DNA from: an uncultured Flavobacteriaceae bacterium
GTDB lineage: Bacteria; Bacteroidota; Bacteroidia; Flavobacteriales; Flavobacteriaceae
Direction of reading: 5' to 3'
Length of the DNA: 64,000 nt
Assembly: GCA_947494695.1 (NCBI GenBank)
Contig: CANLWB010000005.1
Location: 124,001-188,000, forward strand
Under the pieces are notes generated by a model. That model did no database searches. It was given only the letters and a program-made list of their open reading frames with translations, and was not told the DNA's origin. Position numbers and translations under genes: made by a program. Positions 43,851 through 53,188 of this stretch are shown here, one piece after another (within the stretch, counting starts at the first letter, position 1; the number at the start of each line of letters is the position of its first letter).

Positions 43851-44696
43851 CTACTTAGCTTTTTTGTGCTGTTCTACAATGGTAATCGCGGCAATTAAGT
43901 CTTTAACCTCCATGTTTTCAATGTCTTCATCAACATAAAAAGGAGCAAATTTATCCTTGTTGTAATTGTATATTTTCCAACGGTTAAACTGGTATTCTAA
44001 GGCTGTGAAGTTTTCTACCCAGTCCCCAGAATTTAAATAAACCGTATGTCCATGTTTATTCTCTCTGTATTCCATTTTAGGCTGGTGAATATGTCCACAA
44101 ACAACATAATCATAACTATTTTCAATCGCCAAATCTGAAATAACCTTTTCGAAATCGTTGATATATTTAATAGCTCCTTTCACGCCATTCTTAACCTTTT
44201 TAGATAACGAATAACGCTCTTTTCCGCGTCGTTCCAGATACCAATTCACCATACGATTAAGAAGCGTTAGCAAATCGTAACCATAGCCACCCAACTTAGC
44301 GAGCCATTTTGCATTTTGTATAGAAACATCGAACACATCACCATGAAAAAACCAGGCTTTTTTACCATTTAGTTCTAAAACCAATTTATCGACTATGGAG
44401 ATGTTACCAATGGTTGTATTACTAAATTTACGCAACATTTCATCATGATTACCAGTAATGTATATAACTTCCACACCATCTGAAGCGAAATCCATGATTT
44501 TTTTAATAACTTTTAAATGAGATTTCGGAAAGTAACGTTTATTGAACTGCCATATATCAACAATATCTCCATTTAAAATGAGTTTTTTAGGCTCGATACT
44601 ATTCAAATAAGTAAGCAGATGTTTGGCATGACATCCATAGGTTCCCAGATGTACATCTGAGATGACTGCGATTTCTATTTTACGTTTGATTTTCAA
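43851..44696 (-). CDS. UDP-2,3-diacylglucosamine pyrophosphatase-like metallophosphoesterase
   Basis: A 281-residue metallophosphoesterase. The ordered metal motifs are DVHLG (near 14-18), NGDIVD (near 42-47), TGNHDE (near 80-85), FHGD (near 117-120) and GHIHQP (near 200-205). The pattern and length match the LpxH-like family, which hydrolyses UDP-2,3-diacylglucosamine to lipid X in lipid A synthesis; a general cytoplasmic phosphoesterase remains possible. It diverges from aroC, with 253 bases between them. Confidence 0.85.
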   Translation of the reverse strand: MKIKRKIEIAVISDVHLGTYGCHAKHLLTYLNSIEPKKLILNGDIVDIWQFNKRYFPKSHLKVIKKIMDFASDGVEVIYITGNHDEMLRKFSNTTIGNISIVDKLVLELNGKKAWFFHGDVFDVSIQNAKWLAKLGGYGYDLLTLLNRMVNWYLERRGKERYSLSKKVKNGVKGAIKYINDFEKVISDLAIENSYDYVVCGHIHQPKMEYRENKHGHTVYLNSGDWVENFTALEYQFNRWKIYNYNKDKFAPFYVDEDIENMEVKDLIAAITIVEQHKKAK

Positions 44697-44949
44697 AAAT
44701 GATCTTGTTTTTTACAAATTACCGTTTTTTATATTATGTAAGTATTATGTTATAATTATTTAAATATGAGTATAGTGTTAAACAATTGTTACTTATGAGA
44801 CCGATTTAGACTAATTTCAACAGATAATATCATGTGATTTTTAGTTTCAATAAGAAAATAAAACCAGTTATAGGATAAAATGGTAGTGTTTGCCCTTTTT
44901 ACTTTCGTATCTCTAAGAATAGATTTATTTTAGCAGCAAAATTTCACTT

Positions 44950-46011
44950 ATGGCAGGTAATTCCTTTGGAAAACTATTTAATTTAACGACTTATGGAGAA
45001 TCTCACGGACCAGCTTTAGGGGGTGTTATTGACGGATGCCCACCGGGAATTGAACTAGATTTAGAAGCAATTCAGCAGGAACTTGATAGAAGAAGACCGG
45101 GACAGTCTGCCATAGTAACTCAGCGTAAAGAACCCGATACGGTTAAATTTTATTCTGGTATTTTTGAAGGTAAAACAACAGGAACTTCCATTGGATTTGT
45201 TATTGAAAATACCAACCAGAAATCTCACGATTATAGTCATATAAAAGATAGTTATAGACCAAGTCATGCTGATTATGTATACGATAAAAAATATGGTTTT
45301 AGAGACTATCGTGGTGGCGGAAGAAGTTCTGCAAGGGAAACAGCATGTAGGGTAGTGGCAGGAGCTATTGCCAAACAATTACTTAAAGATATTGAAATCA
45401 TTGCTTACGTTTCAGGGGTGGGGACTATGAGACTTGATAAGCCTCATACCGAATTAGATTTAACACAGATAGAATCGAATATTGTTAGGTGCCCAGATCA
45501 GGACATGGCATCAGATATGGAATCGTACATCAAAGGTGTACGCAGTAAAGGAGATACCGTTGGAGGTATTGTTAGTTGTGTTATTAAAAATGTTCCTGTT
45601 GGTTTAGGTGAACCCGTATTTGATAAATTACATGCCGAATTGGGTAAGGCCATGCTTTCTATTAATGCCGTAAAAGGTTTTGAATATGGTAGTGGGTTTG
45701 AAGGAAGCACCATGTATGGTAGCGATCATAATGATGCCTTTAATAATGATGGATCTACCAAGACGAACTATTCTGGTGGAATTCAAGGAGGCATTAGTAA
45801 TGGAATGGATATCTATTTTAACGTGGCTTTCAAACCTGTGGCAACGCTTATTCAGAAATATGAGACCATCGATAAGCATGGAAATACTGTTGAAATGCAA
45901 GGTAAGGGACGTCATGATCCCTGTGTAGTGCCTAGAGCTGTACCTATAGTAGAAGCTATGGCAGCATTGGTTTTAGCAGATTTTTACCTCATAAATAAAA
46001 TGTATCAATAA
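44950..46011 (+). CDS. aroC: Chorismate synthase
   Basis: A 353-residue enzyme that converts 5-enolpyruvylshikimate 3-phosphate to chorismate with reduced FMN, the last common step of aromatic amino-acid synthesis. The signature [18 protein letters not shown] occurs at about residues 17-34, [25 protein letters not shown] in mid-sequence, and [18 protein letters not shown] near the C-terminus. The length is as expected. It is monocistronic, with the promoter in the upstream A/T-rich gap. Confidence 0.97.
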   Translation: MAGNSFGKLFNLTTYGESHGPALGGVIDGCPPGIELDLEAIQQELDRRRPGQSAIVTQRKEPDTVKFYSGIFEGKTTGTSIGFVIENTNQKSHDYSHIKDSYRPSHADYVYDKKYGFRDYRGGGRSSARETACRVVAGAIAKQLLKDIEIIAYVSGVGTMRLDKPHTELDLTQIESNIVRCPDQDMASDMESYIKGVRSKGDTVGGIVSCVIKNVPVGLGEPVFDKLHAELGKAMLSINAVKGFEYGSGFEGSTMYGSDHNDAFNNDGSTKTNYSGGIQGGISNGMDIYFNVAFKPVATLIQKYETIDKHGNTVEMQGKGRHDPCVVPRAVPIVEAMAALVLADFYLINKMYQ

Positions 46012-46211
46012 GAGATAAGTTCTCTCTTTCTGAAGACTTTCAATCGCAGTTTTTAATCATAATTCAAAGGACTTAATGTATAATGATATGGTTAGGAATA
46101 ATATTGATGTTGTAGGATATTAAATCATTTAGTTTTTCTATTTAGTTTTAAAAGTTAAGGCTAAAAAATACTTATATTGCTCTAAAATTCACAATTAGTT
46201 TTATAGATAGT

Positions 46212-47534
46212 ATGAAGAAATTGGCATTACATTGGAAGATTATTATAGGAATGATTTTGGGGATCATTTTTGGGTTTATAATGAATTCCGTTGAAGGAAA
46301 AGACTTTGTTAACGATTGGGTATCGCCCTTCGGTACCATTTTTATAAATCTCCTTAAGCTTATTGCTGTTCCTTTAATTTTGGCGTCTTTAATAAAAGGG
46401 ATTTCCGATCTAAAAGATATTTCCAAGATTAAAGCTATGGGATTACGAACCATAGGCATCTATATAACGACAACGCTGGTTGCTATTATTATAGGGTTGA
46501 GTATTGTAAATACGGTGAAACCAGGAGATGGGATGCCGGAACATACTATAGAAAAGATAAAAACAAAATATGCGAATGACAAAGGCGTGTCGGATAAACT
46601 TGATAAAGCTGCCGCTCAAAAGGATGCAGGTCCGTTGCAACCATTGGTCGATATTTTTCCAAGTAATATATTTAAAGCATTTGGTGAAGCAAAAATGCTT
46701 CAGGTGATATTCTTCGCTTTATTCGTTGGTATTTGTTTGCTGTTAATTTCTGAAGACAAAGCAAGACCTTTAGTAAATTTCTTCGATTCATTAAATGAGG
46801 TCATTATGAAAATGGTGGACTTGATCATGCTATTTGCTCCTTATGCCGTTTTTGCTTTAATGGCAAATGTTATTGTAGCTTTTGATGATGTCGAAATACT
46901 TTTAAAACTATTAAATTACAGTTTATGTGTGGTTGTAGGGTTAATACTCATGATTGGGTTCTATCTGCTTTTAGTAAGTTTCTATACTAAAAAATCGCCT
47001 TTATGGTTTTTGAAACAAATTAGTCCGGCACAACTTCTGGCCTTTTCAACAAGTAGTAGTGCCGCTACTTTACCAGTTACCATGGAGCGCGTTGAGGAGC
47101 ATTTGGGAGTAGATAAAGAGGTGTCTGGGTTTGTGTTACCTGTTGGGGCAACGGTAAATATGGATGGTACAAGTTTGTATCAGGGCATTGCGGCTGTATT
47201 TATTATGCAAGTGATTTGGCCAGAAGGGTTAACATTTACCAATCAATTAGTTATCATTCTAACAGCACTATTAGCATCTATAGGGAGTGCTGCAGTGCCA
47301 AGTGCAGGTATGGTTATGTTAGTGATTGTTTTAGAATCTATTGGGTTTCCGGCAGAATTATTACCCATAGGATTAGCACTTATTTTTGCGGTGGACCGGC
47401 CATTAGATATGTGTAGAACTGTTGTTAATGTAACTGGAGACGCTACGGTTTCGATGTTAGTTGCTAAGTCTTTGGGAAAACTACATGAACCACGGCCTAA
47501 AGAATGGGATGATAATTATGAAAAAGTAAAATAA
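46212..47534 (+). CDS. Dicarboxylate/amino acid:cation symporter (DAACS family)
   Basis: A 440-residue inner-membrane transporter related to GltP/DctA and eukaryotic EAATs. About eight helices plus two re-entrant loops are expected. Motifs seen are LLKLIAVPLILASL in helix 2 and the serine-rich hairpin FSTSSSAATLPVT (near 277-289). The NMDGTSLYQGIAA region follows (near 316-328), and finally DRPLDMCRTVVNVTGD (near 396-411), the substrate and cation site. By family it imports glutamate, aspartate or C4-dicarboxylates with Na+ or H+. It is monocistronic. Confidence 0.92.
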   Translation: MKKLALHWKIIIGMILGIIFGFIMNSVEGKDFVNDWVSPFGTIFINLLKLIAVPLILASLIKGISDLKDISKIKAMGLRTIGIYITTTLVAIIIGLSIVNTVKPGDGMPEHTIEKIKTKYANDKGVSDKLDKAAAQKDAGPLQPLVDIFPSNIFKAFGEAKMLQVIFFALFVGICLLLISEDKARPLVNFFDSLNEVIMKMVDLIMLFAPYAVFALMANVIVAFDDVEILLKLLNYSLCVVVGLILMIGFYLLLVSFYTKKSPLWFLKQISPAQLLAFSTSSSAATLPVTMERVEEHLGVDKEVSGFVLPVGATVNMDGTSLYQGIAAVFIMQVIWPEGLTFTNQLVIILTALLASIGSAAVPSAGMVMLVIVLESIGFPAELLPIGLALIFAVDRPLDMCRTVVNVTGDATVSMLVAKSLGKLHEPRPKEWDDNYEKVK

Positions 47535-47768
47535 TATATGTAACTTTAAAATGAGATAATAATCTTAGAATTGATGTGGTTTTGGTTAATAATGTGCCCA
47601 CCAAATTAAAACCAAATGCTATGAAAAGCTTATATGTTTTTTAGAAATAAAAGTAATTCAAACCTCAAAATTTTCTATAAAGGTACGTATCCAAAAAGAG
47701 GCTCTAAATGTCTTAGCTAGTTGGGCATATTCAAATTTAAGAATGTAGTAATCTTTATCTATAAAACA

Positions 47769-48593
47769 ATGAACTCTCATATTTCAAAGTTATCACCCGT
47801 AGTTTCTGTTGATTGGCTTCATGATCATATGAAAGCAAACAACCTTATTATATTAGACGGTACGATAGGCAAGGTGTTCGATTTAGAACACATTCAAATT
47901 CCGAATTCCCGGTTTTTTGATATCAAGAAAAAATTTAGTGATGTTGATTCCCCTTTTCCCAGTACATGTCCTTCGCCAAAACAATTTCAAAAAGAGGCCA
48001 GGGCTTTAGGGATAAATAAAGATAGCGCAGTGGTAGTTTATGACGATAAAGGAATTTATTCAAGTGCACGCGTTTGGTGGTTATTTAAAACTTTTGGACA
48101 TGATCGGGTTGCGGTTTTGAATGGCGGACTTCCGGCATGGCAAAATAAAGAATATATTACGACGAAAATGTCAATGTATTCCGGTGAACCAGGGAATTTT
48201 GAAGCCAGATACAAACCTGAAAATATGGTCTTTTTTGAAGAGACAAGACAAGCTTCGAAAAATAAATCTCATTATATTATCGATGCCAGATCTAAAGGGA
48301 GATATAATAGCCAGGAACAAGAGCCAAGAGCAGGTTTACGTATGGGGAATATCCCTAACTCTGTGAATTTACCATTTGTGGATTTGATGGATCAAGGCGT
48401 GTTAAAATCAAATGAAACTATAGAAAGACTATTTGCAAAATTAGCAAGGAAAGAAGATCCTATAATCTTTTCTTGTGGTTCGGGAATAACAGCATGCGTT
48501 TTGGCACTTGGAGCTCATATTTCAGGGTATAACAACATTGCTGTTTATGATGGTTCCTGGACAGAATGGGGGACTTTGGTAGCTGATGATTAA
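47769..48593 (+). CDS. Sulfurtransferase (two-domain rhodanese)
   Basis: A 274-residue rhodanese of the thiosulfate or 3-mercaptopyruvate type. Two rhodanese domains are visible: the first around VSVDWLHDHMKANNLIILDG and NSRFFDIKKKFSD, the second around YIIDARSKGRYNSQE. The catalytic C236 in FSCGSGITAC is the 3-mercaptopyruvate-type loop (CGSGxT). I start it at the ATG at 47769 (NSHISKLSPV). The TTG start at 47721 adds 16 non-family residues and is preceded by no ribosome-binding signal. Confidence 0.9.
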   Translation: MNSHISKLSPVVSVDWLHDHMKANNLIILDGTIGKVFDLEHIQIPNSRFFDIKKKFSDVDSPFPSTCPSPKQFQKEARALGINKDSAVVVYDDKGIYSSARVWWLFKTFGHDRVAVLNGGLPAWQNKEYITTKMSMYSGEPGNFEARYKPENMVFFEETRQASKNKSHYIIDARSKGRYNSQEQEPRAGLRMGNIPNSVNLPFVDLMDQGVLKSNETIERLFAKLARKEDPIIFSCGSGITACVLALGAHISGYNNIAVYDGSWTEWGTLVADD

Positions 48594-48791
48594 TTATAGA
48601 AAGGAGTGCTCTAAAAGCTATCATTGCTAAAATCTGTAAAGAAGAGTGATTTGAAGTTGTGGCTTTAGATTATTCGTTTACTGTTAAAATTGATTCTTGC
48701 TAACCTTGTCATAGTGGGGGGACTCTAAATTCGAATACGATTTAAACAAGCCAACCAAGGAAGCCGTTTTTGAAACTGCTGTCTCAGATAA

Positions 48792-49208
48792 TTATCCTAA
48801 AAACTTACTCTTTAATTCCGGAGTAGGAATCATACAGGCATCCTTTTTCCCGTACCATTTATAACGATTTTTTGCAATAAAATCGTAGACCCAATTTCGA
48901 ATAAAGGGAGGAATTATAAAGAATATACCCATTAAATTCTGCGGAAATCCTAATCCAACTGCTATTTTTAAAGCGGCAGTAGATTTTGATACCAGGCTAT
49001 TTTCAGGAGTGAATAATAGAATGGAATCTATCTTTTTGGTATCTATATCGAACTGTTTAATAATATTTTTTCCAACCTCACTTTGCAACGCAGCAAACAT
49101 AAACGTATTCTTTCTATCACGTTTTATAACATATTGTACTGTGCTGTCACATAGATTACAGACACCATCAAACAGAATAAGTTTTTTATGTTTTGGAATG
49201 TTTATCAT
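48792..49208 (-). CDS. DCC family thiol-disulfide oxidoreductase (DUF393)
   Basis: A 138-residue protein whose FDGVCNLCDSTV at about residues 13-24 is the DxxCxxC-type signature of the DCC family, proposed to have thioredoxin-like redox activity. The helical middle and GFPQNLMGIFFIIPPFIRNWVYDFIAKNRYKWYG also match the family. It is cytoplasmic or membrane-attached. Physiological partners are unknown. Confidence 0.9.
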   Translation of the reverse strand: MINIPKHKKLILFDGVCNLCDSTVQYVIKRDRKNTFMFAALQSEVGKNIIKQFDIDTKKIDSILLFTPENSLVSKSTAALKIAVGLGFPQNLMGIFFIIPPFIRNWVYDFIAKNRYKWYGKKDACMIPTPELKSKFLG

Positions 49209-49252
49209 ATCTCAGTACAAAGATACCACTTTATGGACTATTAAACTTTATT

Positions 49253-49351
49253 CTATTTTAAGGTGAACACCCTTTTTAGAAAAGAAGTGAGTTCTTCTCC
49301 GGTCTTGAACTGTTTTAAAAATTCGTCGTTTAATAAATCTTCTTTTTTCAT
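49253..49351 (-). pseudogene. N-terminal remnant of an IS256-like transposase
   Basis: Thirty-two codons on the minus strand read KKEDLLNDEFLKQFKTGEEL, then TSFLKRVFTLK and a stop. The first 25 codons look like the start of flavobacterial IS256-type (Mutator family) transposases, and then similarity breaks. The piece just upstream on this strand contains paired GTGTGTAAAATTT and TTTGCACACT segments that may be a decayed IS end. Only the 5' tip survives, so the element cannot move. Confidence 0.55.
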
Positions 49352-49443
49352 TGTGTGTAAAATTTAAAATTAATCAAAAAATTAACTTTGCACACTTAGT
49401 GAGATACTACCTTAAAAAAGCAAAGAATTAGTTTTGTAACGGT

Positions 49444-49480
49444 CAACACCTAAAGTTGTAGATTCAACAACTTGGTGTTG
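49444..49480 (-). terminator. Hairpin just downstream of mutS2
   Basis: CAACACC-TA-AAGTTGT pairs with ACAACTT-GGTGTTG (49467-49480) around a 7-base loop with a 2-base bulge. It sits 5 bases beyond the mutS2 stop. On the minus strand no strong T run follows, so it may act as an RNA-stability hairpin or a weak terminator. Confidence 0.5.
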
Positions 49481-49484
49481 GCTT

Positions 49485-51650
49485 TTACTTTTTTGCTTCC
49501 ACCAATTCTAATTGTTCCAAACTTACGTTGGTCGTAAATATGCCGTAATTAACGACCGCTTTGTTTTTCTCTATTTTATCAATACTTCCAACTGCACGTC
49601 CGTCCTCTAAACGAACCCGATCGCCAATTTTTAAAACAGGCCTGGGTTTTGGTGTTTCGATCTGTTTCTTCTTGGCTTCTTTTTTCTTTTTACGAATCAC
49701 GGTTACCTGCTTCTCGACTTCCTTCTTTACTTCCTCTTCCTTAACTTTTTTAACCTTTTTCTGTTTAGCAGAAACCTTTTTACGCTTAGAGTTTTCTATT
49801 TGAATTAGTTTAAAAAGCTCATCCATTAGCTCGCGTTTACGCTTGTTTTCAAAGTATTTTTCGCCAATATCGTTTACTTTTTGTCCCAGATATATTAAGC
49901 GCTGATTGCTGTCGTAAAGCTCTTGATAACTCTCTAATTTTTTTTGGATTTTAGCATTGATCTCTTCCAACTTATCGGCTTCCTCAATTTTCTTTTTCTC
50001 GTTTAGTTTTAGAGACTGTCCCGTTTTTTCAAGTCTGGAACGTTCCTTTTGAAGTTTTGCAATGGTCGCATCAAAACGTACTTTACTACGTTCAATCTTC
50101 TTTTTAGCACGGTTTATTAAACTATATGGAATACCATTCTTTTGGGCTACTTCGAATGTAAATGAACTTCCGGCCTGACCAATTACCAGTTTATACAAAG
50201 GTTCTAAAGTACGTTCGTCAAACAACATATTGGCGTTTATCATATGAGGTAGTTCGTTAGCCAAAATTTTCAGGTTTGAATAATGCGTGGTTATAATTCC
50301 AAAAGCTTCTCTATGATAAAACTCTTCCAAAAAAGTTTCAGCTAGGGCGCCGCCCAGTTCCGGGTCACTTCCTGTACCAAACTCATCAATTAAGAAAAGT
50401 GTATTCTTATTGCATTTTTTTAGAAAATAATTCATCTGTTTTAGACGATAGCTATAAGTACTTAAGTGATTTTCAATCGATTGATTGTCGCCAATATCGC
50501 TTATAATTCTATCGAATAAACAAATTTTACTACGTTCATGCACTGGAATTAACATGCCACTTTGTAACATCACCTGTAACAGCCCTACTGTTTTAAGCGT
50601 GATACTTTTTCCTCCAGCATTAGGTCCCGAAATAACTATAATTCGACTATCCTGTTTTAGTTTGATAGTTTGTGGAAAAGTGGTTGCTTTTGTTTCTAAA
50701 TTATTCAGATATAATAAAGGATGATAGGCATCTCTTAAATACATATGGCGCTCTTGCGAAATCTCTGGAAGAATAGCATCCATAGACTGCGCGTATTTTG
50801 CTTTCGCTGAAATAACGTCAATATCTATAAGAAAGGATTGGTAATCTTCCAAGAGCGGTAGAAAAGGACGGATGTAATTGGTTAGATCCTTTAAAATACG
50901 AATAACTTCCTCATGCTCTTCATATTCCAGATTATTGAGCTCCCTGGAATACTGTAAGGTCGTTTCGGGTTCTATATAAACGATACTACCCGTTTTACTC
51001 CCACCCATAATCGCACCTTTTACTTTCCGACGATACATGGCTTTTACAGCAAGTACACGCTTGTTGTCAACCACAGACTCCCGAATATCATCTAAATAGT
51101 CCAGGCCGTGATATGTATTAAGTGCAGATGAAAAACTAGCGTTTATTTTTCCTTTTATCTTATGAATAGATTGGCGTAATTCATAAAGCAGGTCTGAAGC
51201 ATTATCCTTTATATCTCCAAAACGATCTATAATGGCGTCTACTTTTTCAATGATAACCTTAGTCACTTCAATATGAGAGGCGTATGCGCACAATCCGGGA
51301 TAATATTCCTCGAATTTCTTTAAAAAGGTAATGATATCGTTTACTGTAATAGAAATAGATACAATTTTTTTTAAAGCATGTACTTCAAGGTATGTGTTCT
51401 CTATATTTAGGAGTTTGAGCTCCTTGGTAATGGTATCGAAGCCATGATTTGGGATCCGATTATCATTGTAGAAAGAAGATACATACTCGTTGGTTAACTG
51501 TAAAGCATTAAGAAGTTCCTCCTTAGTTTTATAAGGAGTAATTGCAAGTACTTGTTCGTTTCCCAGGGGTGTTATACAGTGTTCGCTTAATTGTTGTAGA
51601 ACTGTGAAAAACTCCAGGTCTTTTAGTGTTTTGTCATGAATGTTTATCAT
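49485..51650 (-). CDS. MutS2-family ATPase without Smr domain
   Basis: A 721-residue MutS2-type ATPase. The core helices and lever region lead to the ATPase domain with Walker A G342-PNAGGKS349, a Walker B region (FLIDEFGTGSDPELGG) and the THYSNLK motif. A Lys/Glu-rich coiled segment follows (about 515-660), then a small KOW-like end (GDRVRLEDGRAVGSIDKI). Textbook MutS2 ends in an Smr nuclease domain; this one stops at EQLELVEAKK without it. Such shortened versions occur in Bacteroidetes, where a role in stalled ribosome or recombination control is possible. It is monocistronic. Confidence 0.88.
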   Translation of the reverse strand: MINIHDKTLKDLEFFTVLQQLSEHCITPLGNEQVLAITPYKTKEELLNALQLTNEYVSSFYNDNRIPNHGFDTITKELKLLNIENTYLEVHALKKIVSISITVNDIITFLKKFEEYYPGLCAYASHIEVTKVIIEKVDAIIDRFGDIKDNASDLLYELRQSIHKIKGKINASFSSALNTYHGLDYLDDIRESVVDNKRVLAVKAMYRRKVKGAIMGGSKTGSIVYIEPETTLQYSRELNNLEYEEHEEVIRILKDLTNYIRPFLPLLEDYQSFLIDIDVISAKAKYAQSMDAILPEISQERHMYLRDAYHPLLYLNNLETKATTFPQTIKLKQDSRIIVISGPNAGGKSITLKTVGLLQVMLQSGMLIPVHERSKICLFDRIISDIGDNQSIENHLSTYSYRLKQMNYFLKKCNKNTLFLIDEFGTGSDPELGGALAETFLEEFYHREAFGIITTHYSNLKILANELPHMINANMLFDERTLEPLYKLVIGQAGSSFTFEVAQKNGIPYSLINRAKKKIERSKVRFDATIAKLQKERSRLEKTGQSLKLNEKKKIEEADKLEEINAKIQKKLESYQELYDSNQRLIYLGQKVNDIGEKYFENKRKRELMDELFKLIQIENSKRKKVSAKQKKVKKVKEEEVKKEVEKQVTVIRKKKKEAKKKQIETPKPRPVLKIGDRVRLEDGRAVGSIDKIEKNKAVVNYGIFTTNVSLEQLELVEAKK

Positions 51651-51851
51651 TCGCCTTTCTCTTGGGGAAATAAAAGGACAAAGTTAAAAATTCTATTGGA
51701 TTATGGTAAGGTTTTGCAAGAAGTATGCTGTGAAAATAAAACTCTTAAAAAGTGTTAATTAACAGTCGGGAACCATTCTTTAACATAATGCTAACACCTG
51801 TAAATCAGATTTGTATATACCTTGGAAATCCAATCGAAAACATAATTTAAA

Positions 51852-52955
51852 ATGAAAATTAAGTACCTTTCCTTATTATTTTTATGCCTCACACTTTCTT
51901 TTAGCCCTACAATTTCTGCTCAATTAGATGTACCTCGAGGTAGTCAAAAAGCAATGGTGTCACAACGTGTTGGGATTACCGATATATATGTAAAGTACTC
52001 CAGGCCGAGTGTGAACGATCGAGAAATTTGGGGGAAATTAGTTCCATATGGCATGAATAATCTTGGGTTTGGAACAGCTAAAGAATCTCCATGGCGTGCG
52101 GGAGCCAATGAAAATACTATTATTAAGTTCACAGACGATGTGAAAATAGAGGGAGAAGCTCTTAAAGCCGGAAAATACGGTTTTCATATTATTGTGAAGG
52201 AAGATAACACAGCCACGCTTATTTTTTCTAAAGATCATTCGGCATGGGGAAGTTATTTTTACGACCCGGCGAACGATGTACTTCGAGTAGATGTTACTAC
52301 AGAAACCGTTTCTCATACCGAGTTATTGACGTATAGTTTTATTAGTGCAGATGCGACTTCTACAACCTTGGCCTTGCAATGGGAGAAGAAGCAAATACCT
52401 TTTAAAATTGAGGTAGATGTACCTACGGTTGTTTTAGCCAGCTTTAAAGAGGAATTTAAAGGACAGAGTGGGTTCCAAAGGCAAAACTGGGAGCAAGCAG
52501 CAAATTACGCTCTTAACAATGGTGGTGATTTAAAGGAAGCCCTGGGATGGGTTAATGGTGCGATTTCCGGACAATTTTTTAGTCAGAAAACATATAACAA
52601 TCTTCAAATAAAATCTCAAATCCTATCTAAACTAGGACGAGAAGACGAAGCGGTAGCTGTTATGGATGATGCTTTAAAACTCGGGACTGTTTTTCAAGTC
52701 CATCAATATGGAAGAACTTTGATTGGGCAGGGGAAAAAAGATAAGGCCATGGAAATCTTTAAACTAAACGCTAAAAATAATAAGGATACATGGCCTGTAC
52801 ACTATGGTTTAGGTCGGGGGTATTCTGCTTTGGGAAATTACCCAAAAGCATTAACACATTTAAAGAAAGCTTTGGAAAATGCTCCAAACGAAGCGTCTAA
52901 AGGACGGGTGCAAGCTAATATTGAAAAATTAGAAAAAGGAACAGATATTAACTAA
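51852..52955 (+). CDS. Secreted DUF2911 protein with TPR repeats
   Basis: A 367-residue secreted protein. The signal peptide ends at SAQ (about residue 24). The DUF2911 domain (about 28-200) is marked by RGSQKAMVSQRVGITDIYV and WGKLVPYG, and by the WRAGANENT and GKYGFHII stretches found in nearly all members. A TPR tail (about 245-365) shows KTYNNLQIKSQILSKLGREDEAV and GRGYSALGNYPKALTHLKKALENAP. DUF2911 is abundant in Bacteroidetes and its function is unknown. A strong terminator follows the stop. Confidence 0.9.
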   Translation: MKIKYLSLLFLCLTLSFSPTISAQLDVPRGSQKAMVSQRVGITDIYVKYSRPSVNDREIWGKLVPYGMNNLGFGTAKESPWRAGANENTIIKFTDDVKIEGEALKAGKYGFHIIVKEDNTATLIFSKDHSAWGSYFYDPANDVLRVDVTTETVSHTELLTYSFISADATSTTLALQWEKKQIPFKIEVDVPTVVLASFKEEFKGQSGFQRQNWEQAANYALNNGGDLKEALGWVNGAISGQFFSQKTYNNLQIKSQILSKLGREDEAVAVMDDALKLGTVFQVHQYGRTLIGQGKKDKAMEIFKLNAKNNKDTWPVHYGLGRGYSALGNYPKALTHLKKALENAPNEASKGRVQANIEKLEKGTDIN

Positions 52956-52997
52956 ATGGTATAGACATCAATCAAGCTACTAATAATAATGTGATTG

Positions 52998-53032
52998 GAG
53001 AGGTTGTCCCTAAAAGACAGCCTCTCTTTTTT
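52998..53032 (+). terminator. Rho-independent terminator after the DUF2911 gene
   Basis: GAGAGGTTGTC pairs with GACAGCCTCTC (one G/T wobble) around a 7-base loop, and six T follow directly. It lies 43 bases after the stop at 52955. Its orientation suits the plus strand. Confidence 0.9.
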
Positions 53033-53188
53033 AATACGTTATGCTTGAAAACCTTTTAAGAGGTTTCTTTTAACAGAATATATTAAGAATGCCATTATTG
53101 TGCTGGTTCAAACAAAAGAATGGCACAGTTTCTTAAGTTTATTTGTTCCATGTATAAAATAGAAGGACTTAAAACGAGTTCACTATAG

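Noticed and set aside
48594-48791. Possible gene remnant between the sulfurtransferase and DCC genes
   Set aside because: Short in-frame stretches do not resemble any family I recognise and stop codons are frequent
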